From contig NC_065535.1 in the NCBI RefSeq assembly GCF_932294415.1, positions 83,287,862 through 83,351,861 on the forward strand: a DNA stretch of 64,000 nt, written 5' to 3'. Of the stretch, positions 57,667-64,000 are shown one piece after another. The notes beneath the pieces were generated by a model that was given only the letters and a program-made list of their open reading frames with translations, searched no databases and had not been told where the DNA came from. Numbering within the stretch: position 1 is the first letter of the stretch; every line of letters starts with the position of its first letter. This stretch comes from Quercus robur (taxonomy: Eukaryota > Streptophyta > Magnoliopsida > Fagales > Fagaceae). Made by a program: the position numbers and the translations under genes.

Positions 57667-57892
57667 ACAGGACTCGGGCAGTAGAATTGGGCAGAGGAAT
57701 TTCGGTATCCACGTTGCCGAAATTCAACATTTTCTCTCTCCACCTTTTTCTTCTTCTCTCTCATACTTTTGGCTGAATTTCGACAATGGTGATACCGAAA
57801 TTCAGTCTCTCTCCTCAAAATCCCAAATAACTTTCAATAGTTCCTATAACGCAAATTAAGTTCAGATTTTGCAATATTAACCGAAAAGACTC
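57667..57892. repeat. MULE right terminal inverted repeat
   Basis: Inverted counterpart of 43330-43555. The outer end reads AATATTAACCGAAAAGACTC on the plus strand. The similarity ends inward near 57,667, where the right arm has CACACTCGAGCACACAGG. Confidence 0.9.
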
Positions 57893-57987
57893 CTAATATA
57901 GAGGGAATGTTAGTTGGACCAAAATAAAAAAATATCTCAATCTAATATAGAGAGAATGTTAGTTGGACCAAAATAAAAAATATCTCA
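57893..57987. repeat. ~48-bp tandem duplication at the right MULE border
   Basis: CTAATATAGAGGGAATGTTA and CTAATATAGAGAGAATGTTA, each followed by GTTGGACCAAAATAAAAAA and ATATCTCAAT, at 57893-57940 and 57941-57987. The target duplication is therefore the start of a tandem unit, so CTAATATAG occurs twice on the right. Confidence 0.85.
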
Positions 57988-58067
57988 ATAGAGTCACGTT
58001 TTGAGGTTTTTGGTCTCTTTAAATGATGCTTACAATTGGATGTAGTGATGTATGGTAATTATATCAA

Positions 58068-58110
58068 CTAGTCGCTAACCCATGCGATGCACAGAATAGT
58101 TAAATAAAAT
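58068..58110 (-). mobile_element. Helitron 3' terminus, reverse orientation
   Basis: On the minus strand: CTGTGCATCGCATGGGTTAG and then CGA, CTAG at 58071-58068, and T. The GTGCATCGCA(T/C)GGGTTA-x-CTAGT arrangement is a common plant Helitron end. The body should extend to the right. I could not find its 5' TC end, so the length is unknown. Confidence 0.6.
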
Positions 58111-60493
58111 TGAGTTAAAATGAAGGAAAATAAATAATTTAGTTAAAAATAAAGGTTCAACTAAAAAATTGGTAAAAAAATACCATTAGTTTTTACTTTC
58201 TTTGAAATTGAACCTAAAAACAAAACCACACATATGTGAGGACAATGAAAATGACATCAAATATTATCATGATGAATGAATTGAAAATTCACAACTACAT
58301 TAAATTTAAAGAACAAAGACATTTGTTTCATAGCATTATATTTAATGATTAAAGCCCTTAAAATGAGTGAGGAAGACACAAACTTTTGTAGACCAAGAAC
58401 TGAGAGTAATTTGGTAGAATTGTAAAGTAATGCTTTCTTTCATATGCAAAAATATCATCCAAAGTATAAAGGGTCTAATGGAACCATAGAACATGTAAAT
58501 ATATGCTCACTAAGATACAAATAGCTTAATTAAATTTATGACTAATCAACAATAGCATGGTGTGGAAATTGTACAAAAAAGAAAAAAAGAAAAAAAAAAA
58601 AAAGGAGTACCTAATGGTCAAACATATGTATCTAACAATTCTAACCATAAAGCAACTACAACATGAGAATGTGGTTCAAAGTATTAAAACAATAAATAAA
58701 TTTACGAAATGCCCTTTATATATATATATATATATATATATTTGTAGTGATGGTGTGATGCCCCACCAATAGTGATAGAGCCTCACCTATTCAACATATG
58801 CTCGCTGTCCACTGGAGGTCTTCCTAAAATTTCATATACATTTGTAACACTAACAAAGAGCCGTGTCCACCTATGTTAACCCACCAAATTGTCTTCAACT
58901 TCCAAAAAAGAAAAGTGTTAGCTCTCTATAAACTACTGCTCTTTAGGGAAACGATGAACAGATGAAATTCAATAAACTTACTATTATGTATTGAACACTA
59001 TTTTACAACTAAAATCTCATACTACACTTAATATGATTCTTCTTTGTTTCTTTTTTTTTTTTTTTCCTTGAATGCTCAGACTCTCCAAGTGCCATTAGTA
59101 GTTGGAAGAATTGGAGCTTGAGCTTCATAGCTTTGGTGATATAAAAGCTTTTGCCAAATCAAACAAATATTAGACATGTTGGTGAGAATCTATAATTCCA
59201 TTTAGTTTTGGTGAGAATTTGTATCTTCCCAAGCAACATTGTAACAGTTGCACATTGTGACTCTACACTGTATCCCAAAGGATCTCTCTTGGATTACTTC
59301 ATTCTTCTATCAGGCACTACAACTAAAACTCCCCCATCATAACTTTCCTGCCTTGCAAAACTTCACAGACAAAAACAAAATTCTAGAATTTTCATTTCCT
59401 ACTTTTGTAGACCCCAATCCGACTAACTAATGGATAATTTGAAATTGCTATCAAATATTGACCATGACACTTGATAATAAAACAAAGGTTGGGAAGTAAG
59501 AGATCAACATGTTTGATAATAGCAATCAACACTTGCCAATTATAATTCACCACCACTGATATCACAGGACACATAAAACTAATGTGAAATTCATGACAAT
59601 TGAAGATAAGCCAAAGACAACATATACAGAAACCACTACCATGAACAACAATTTTGAACCTTTTGCACTAACCATACATTGCCACCAACAAAGCGAAGGG
59701 AAATTATCGGAATCCTTTTGGTCTAGAAATTATTTTGGAAAAAAATCATGCTCTCAAAACCTTCAGGTACCTAGAATATTAATCTCTTCAAGAATATGGA
59801 AATAACAATTAGGCACTCACCTGGAGTAACTGGGTCATGTTCAACCTCTTTATTTGTAGTAGCTTACTCCAAATGCTCAAGAGCATTTGGATCTAAAAAA
59901 ACCCCAACAACAATTGTAGTATTTTCCCATTTCTTATATAAATTCAGTGTGATTGGTTTGATTAGTGAAAAACACACCCGAGTACTTCCTGTTTTGCACT
60001 TCACCAAGCACCTTATTTGCATCTCTCTTCCTTTAAAAAAAGAAAAAGAAAAAGAAAAAGAAAAAGAAGCATGAATAACATTCTCTACGAAGGGTTTCAA
60101 TTACAAAATCTCATCAAGATTTACAAAAAAATAGAAACATAAAAGACAAAACTAAACTTTTATTTATTTATTTTAAATAGAGCATTAACAAATCAAAAAT
60201 TTAAAGCATGAAATCAACTACCAAATACCAATTCACAAAGGAACCCAAATAATATAAAATAAGGAAAAATTATCGAACATCATGAAAGCTATGATGAATT
60301 GAGAACAATGCAAAACCCACATACACATATAGGGTAGGACAATCATTAAAGGGTTTTTGCGCTAACCATTACCTCACTCTCAAAACAAACTTGAATAACT
60401 ATACTTGCATTTGCATTAGTTTCATGAATGTTTTAACTTCTGTCCTAAATCCTAAAGCCTATGAGCCTATCCAATGTAATTCAAAAAGAGAGA

Positions 60494-60534
<41 letters not shown>

Positions 60535-61786
60535 TGGCATAAGTTTTACGAAGGTCTCAATGTCAATAGTGCAAGGTAAATAACAGAAAGATAACAGAAA
60601 AATAGCCTAAACCCATTAATCCAAATTCCCAAAAGGGGAAAAAAGAGAGTTATCTTAGTAATATAAATGTAAGTCTCATGTTACCGCATTATTTGAACAT
60701 GTTAGATGAGAGTTCACTATTCTAATATGTTTTGATATTTGCAACATGGTAGTACTCATTGGTTGATTTTTTATCTCAATGTGTGCTGTATAAAGGTCTG
60801 AAATTTTGAAAAAAGGACACCATACAATTTAGTGTGATCCAAAATTTACCAATTTAAAAGGGCAATTGATGAAAGAAAGAAACATACTCCAAACAAACAT
60901 AACAATGTTTCAAAATAATAATTACAACAAAAATGCAAATTCAGAACCAATAACCCAAAACCAAAGAAAAAATAGAGAATCTTCAACCACTAGAGGAAGA
61001 AGCCCAAGTTTGAAAAACCCCACTAAAATATTCAATTTGTACCACAATAAGACATAGAAACAGTAAATATATCAATAAGTATATAAAAAAACGACAATCA
61101 CAATCAAATTCAAAAATCAAATGGAAGGACATGTCAATCTCACTGTCTATAGGACTGTTTCTGTAAAGAAAAATGCATATTTTAGTATACTGTGTAGTAT
61201 TAGAGAAACAAAAAAGAAAAATAGTTCTTGACAATATCCGAGGACCTTAAACAATCATAAATGATGAACATTCTCTGTTAACAGAAATAATTTTTCTTTC
61301 AAAAAAATCACATGCCCAAACCTAAGCCTAAATTAAAACAAATTCTAATAAAAGACGATATTAAAAACCCCAGCAACCTGAAACTGAAACAAACCATAAT
61401 TGAAGAGATTATTAGAAAAAGAAATTAATACCTTTGCTTTGATGAAATTAGATTCTCTACATTGTGAAAAATTCCACTGTATCTCTGCAAAGAAATTGAA
61501 TGATTTAAATCCAAAAGAGGCAAATTAAAAAAAAAATTAACAAAAATATTTAATAAAAATTGTCAGATATCAGAATCCTATTTTCTAATCCCTAATTTCT
61601 GAATTTAAAGAACCAAAGCCAACTTTAATTGTGAAATGAACACAAACACTCATGTGCAAATACACATACACTAAAAAAAAATCTAATGTTTTATGGTTTG
61701 GGGTGTATTGTTTTTCTTACAACCTCTGTTTTTGCTTTTAATACACATACACTCACTTTGTGTTAAAAGTTTCTACTGCCCACTTT
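58111..61786. other. AT-rich interval, possible Helitron body, with exon-like fragments
   Basis: No intact gene. Two minus-strand segments have both splice signals. 58787-58849 (acceptor GTTAG, donor GTGAGG) is open as VTNVYEILGRPPVDSEHMLN and R. 59821-59892 (acceptor TTTTTTTAG, donor GTGAGT) is open for 24 codons. A third exon-like piece is at 61432-61495. None is recognised. Simple repeats: (AT)n at 58718-58741 and 60502-60531, (GAAAAA)n near 60040-60066. Confidence 0.3.
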
Positions 61787-61920
61787 AGCAGTACCCCAAA
61801 TTCTCACCTACATGCCCTATATGCCTTTTTCTTTTTCTTTTTTGCTTTTGCTTTTGTGTCTTTATATTTTAAAGTTTTTGCAACAAATATTCAAGTCATT
61901 GGGTTCACACATTATTTCAG
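61787..61920. repeat. ~135-bp dispersed direct repeat, copy 1
   Basis: TACCCCAAATTCTCACCTAC, TTATATTTTAAAGTTTTTG and TTGGGTTCACACATTATTTC are shared with 62866-63010, about 1.08 kb to the right. Confidence 0.8.
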
Positions 61921-62865
61921 CTTACTTATGCATAACTTTTAATTTCTCACAAACTAAAAACACAATAAGTAAATAAAGTAAGTAAGATCTGTATTTTCTT
62001 CTTTACACAACATTCAAAGCAACCTTAAAAATGATTTGCAGAGAACTATCTGAAAAAAAAAAAAAAAATCCCCTAACACTCCTTTCACATATTCATAGAG
62101 ATTAAAATTACACGGCATAGGATCTCATCAATTGTTATGCTATTTCCAAGTAAAGCAAAATAGATTCACAACAATGGAATTTCCCACCAAAGCAATTCAT
62201 TTTTATTTCTAATTGAAGAGACAAAAATACAAACCATAATAAGAAATGAATGTGCTAAAAAAATAAAATCAATTGGTGACAAAACAATGGTTGTGGATTT
62301 AAAATACAACATGTGACCACAAAGTGCATTGAGCATCAGAAATATCGGACTGTAATGATGTAATTGAAGAAGCCGATCACCAAATATGTTACTGGATATT
62401 AAATTAACAACATAGTAAAGAATACAGTGTGCTTGGGGGCAGATTTAACTATACATTTGAACCTAAAATTTAAATCTTTATCAAATTTAAATAATCTATA
62501 ATCATTTCTATTAAAGATGAAGAATAATTGATTGATAGCTGCTGTCATAGGCAGTCTGCCAGCTGAGGAAATTGCTGCAGAAGCCAAGAAGTCTGAGTTT
62601 TTTTTTTTCAAAAATATGATGACTCTAGAACTGTGAAAATCTTCATTGTATAAAGTTAAAAGTTATATATTTTATTGATAGATTCAGAAATAAAACTACA
62701 GTCAAGAAAATGAATAAACTTGACATCTACATTTGCTGATCATAAAGGCAAAAAAAATTAAATTCCCATATCATTTGTATCTTTTTTTAAAAAATAAATA
62801 AATCTCTTCAGCAATGCAATTGACTGTTGCTTTTTTTCATTTTTATTTCTAATTGAATTTGAGCT

Positions 62866-62894
62866 CTACCCCGAATTCTCACCTACATGCTCTA

Positions 62895-62946
<52 letters not shown>

Positions 62947-63010
62947 GCTTCTTTATATTTTAAAGTTTTTGAAACAAATATTCAAGTTATTGGGTTCACA
63001 CATTATTTCC
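62866..63010. repeat. ~135-bp dispersed direct repeat, copy 2, with T42 tract
   Basis: Same blocks as copy 1. The CT-rich linker of copy 1 is replaced by a run of about 42 T (62899-62940). TTCATTTTTATTTCTAATTG also precedes both neighbourhoods (62198 and 62838). Confidence 0.8.
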
Positions 63011-63359
63011 ATATTTACAATATTTTCTTACAAAAAGATAGGAATTGAAATCCTTAATTTGACAGAAAACCTAATTGAAGACATAATTAAAACTCAATTT
63101 TGAGCCTCTGTCCCATTTAAAACAATTTCAATCTGAATTTTAACCCATATCAGTAGCTATCATTTCATCAAATGAATAGCTATGCAAATTTTAGCAACTA
63201 CGCAACAATATTAAAACCTGATGTCAGTAAGAGCACCTCAATGTTCCACACATTCGGCAACTATGTAACAATATTGGTTCCTAAGGAAAAAAAAATGCAC
63301 AACCCAAATATATAATAGAACAATATACACAAAATGCTCTTCTTTTCTAATAAATCAGA

Positions 63360-64000
63360 TCATTCTCATAAGGCATAAAAGAAGAAGAGAGATAGAGAAA
63401 GAATTTCACTTGGAGATGCCAACAGTGACAATCGAAAAGGCAACCACACCTCTGCTAGGATTCACTTGGCATTGGGACTGAGTAATTGGCATCATCATCA
63501 TTACCTGAAACCAAAACTTAAAAAAAAAAGATTTAGAGAAAATCATAGAGAAAGAATTTCTTGAGAAGCAGATCAATCAAATAGGAAAGAAAATGACAGA
63601 GGGGGAATTATTTAACCTAATCAGCTTTGTGGCTGAATCCGTCCTTGGAAAAAAGAGGTTGAGAGTGGAGACCAAGGAAACTCCTACATAGGCCTAGCAC
63701 GTTGGCTGACTTTGGTATAAGGTTTGCGTTGGGGAGGAATATTGGAGATACAGATTGATGATTAAATTTGGTTTCCAAGGGAGGCGAGAAGAGAAGGTTT
63801 TAGGGAAGTATCGGTTTTAGAGAAGAGAAAGGAGAAGAAGATGGCGTTTGGGATTGATTTTCAGAGTTGGGTTTTGGGGAGAAGGGTAAGCAAAAAGAGA
63901 GAGAGGATTCAGAGTGGGTTTGTGGAAAATTTTGACTACGGTTAGAGAGAGAGAGGGTATCGGGTTTGCTTTCCACGATTGTGGAAAAAATTTTGGGCTA
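63360..64000 (-). other. Possible 5' exon of a minus-strand transcript at the window edge
   Basis: On the minus strand the last 380 bases are C/T-rich with CTCTCTCTCTCT and CTTCTTCTCC tracts like plant leaders, and reach CACAAAGCTGATTAG with a donor GTTAAAT near 63617. A second exon-like piece begins after TTTTGGTTTCAG near 63506. No protein is recognised. At the edge TTCCACGATTGTGGAA (63971-63986) is a small perfect hairpin. Confidence 0.25.

Larger units (their letters stand above)
43330..57892. mobile_element. Large two-gene Mutator-like element (MULE), 14.6 kb
   Basis: The ends are inverted repeats beginning GAGTCTTTT. The flanks are perfect 9-bp direct repeats CTAATATAG (43321-43329 and 57893-57901), the TSD size of Mutator elements. 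Order: left TIR; left array of palindromic units with embedded MITEs; upstream cassette; PMD gene (plus strand); spacer; second upstream cassette; MURA-type transposase gene (plus strand); inverted spacer blocks; right array; right TIR. Both genes are broken, so the copy is not autonomous now. The perfect TSD and ~95% identical TIRs argue against great age. Size is far above a typical two-to-five-kb MULE, mostly because of the arrays. Confidence 0.9.

Noticed and set aside
1..64000. tRNA or rRNA genes
   Set aside because: I saw no convincing box A/box B pair or rRNA core sequence by eye; a tRNAscan-type search would settle it.

Overview
The window is nuclear DNA of a flowering plant. The genes have short exons, GT-AG introns and AT-rich intergenic DNA, and plant-only families are present (CIPK/SnRK3 kinase, PPR protein, plant mobile domain). 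Class I and class II transposons are dense. The sequence does not fix the species; a woody eudicot is a reasonable guess.

Layout. 0.6-9.0 kb: a 14-exon minus-strand CIPK24/SOS2 kinase gene, apparently intact except for a 1-nt shift that replaces its last residues. 9.5-13.3 kb: a probable Helitron carrying pieces of a beta-galactosidase gene and of an unknown gene; it ends about 520 bp upstream of the kinase start codon. 13.3-15.2 kb: inverted-repeat DNA elements. 16.9-17.5 kb: a small three-exon secreted cysteine-rich protein gene with a tandemly duplicated promoter. 20.3-22.5 kb: an intronless PPR gene resembling PPR40 (At3g16890). 23.2-26.1 kb: a hAT-like element with 8-bp target duplication, a Mutator-type long-TIR element, and a short Harbinger-like MITE. 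26.7-29.2 and 31.5-33.65 kb: two LINEs, each with a perfect target site duplication. 33.7-41 kb: gene-free, with MITEs and a solo LTR. 41.26-42.54 kb: a three-exon TPR-like gene.

The most interesting object is at 43,330-57,892. It is a complete 14.6-kb Mutator-like element (MULE) with ~225-bp terminal inverted repeats and a perfect 9-bp target duplication. It carries two genes in tandem: a plant mobile domain (PMD, MAIN/MAIL1-like) gene and a MURA-type transposase with DDE region, SWIM finger and zinc knuckle. Both are broken by stops that nearly all look like single C-to-T changes. Between the TIRs and the genes lie large arrays, in opposite orientation in the two arms, of a unit built on the 15-bp palindrome GGCAATGSCATTGCC (about 60 copies). 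Both genes share the same upstream cassette: MITE, palindromic unit, conserved block, ~72-bp minisatellite and a CCAATCACCTCAACTCC block. This looks like a two-gene transposon with a symmetric subterminal binding-site architecture.

58.07-64 kb: a reverse-oriented Helitron 3' end, scattered exon-like fragments, simple repeats, and possibly the 5' exon of a minus-strand transcript at the edge. I recognised no tRNA, rRNA or CRISPR.
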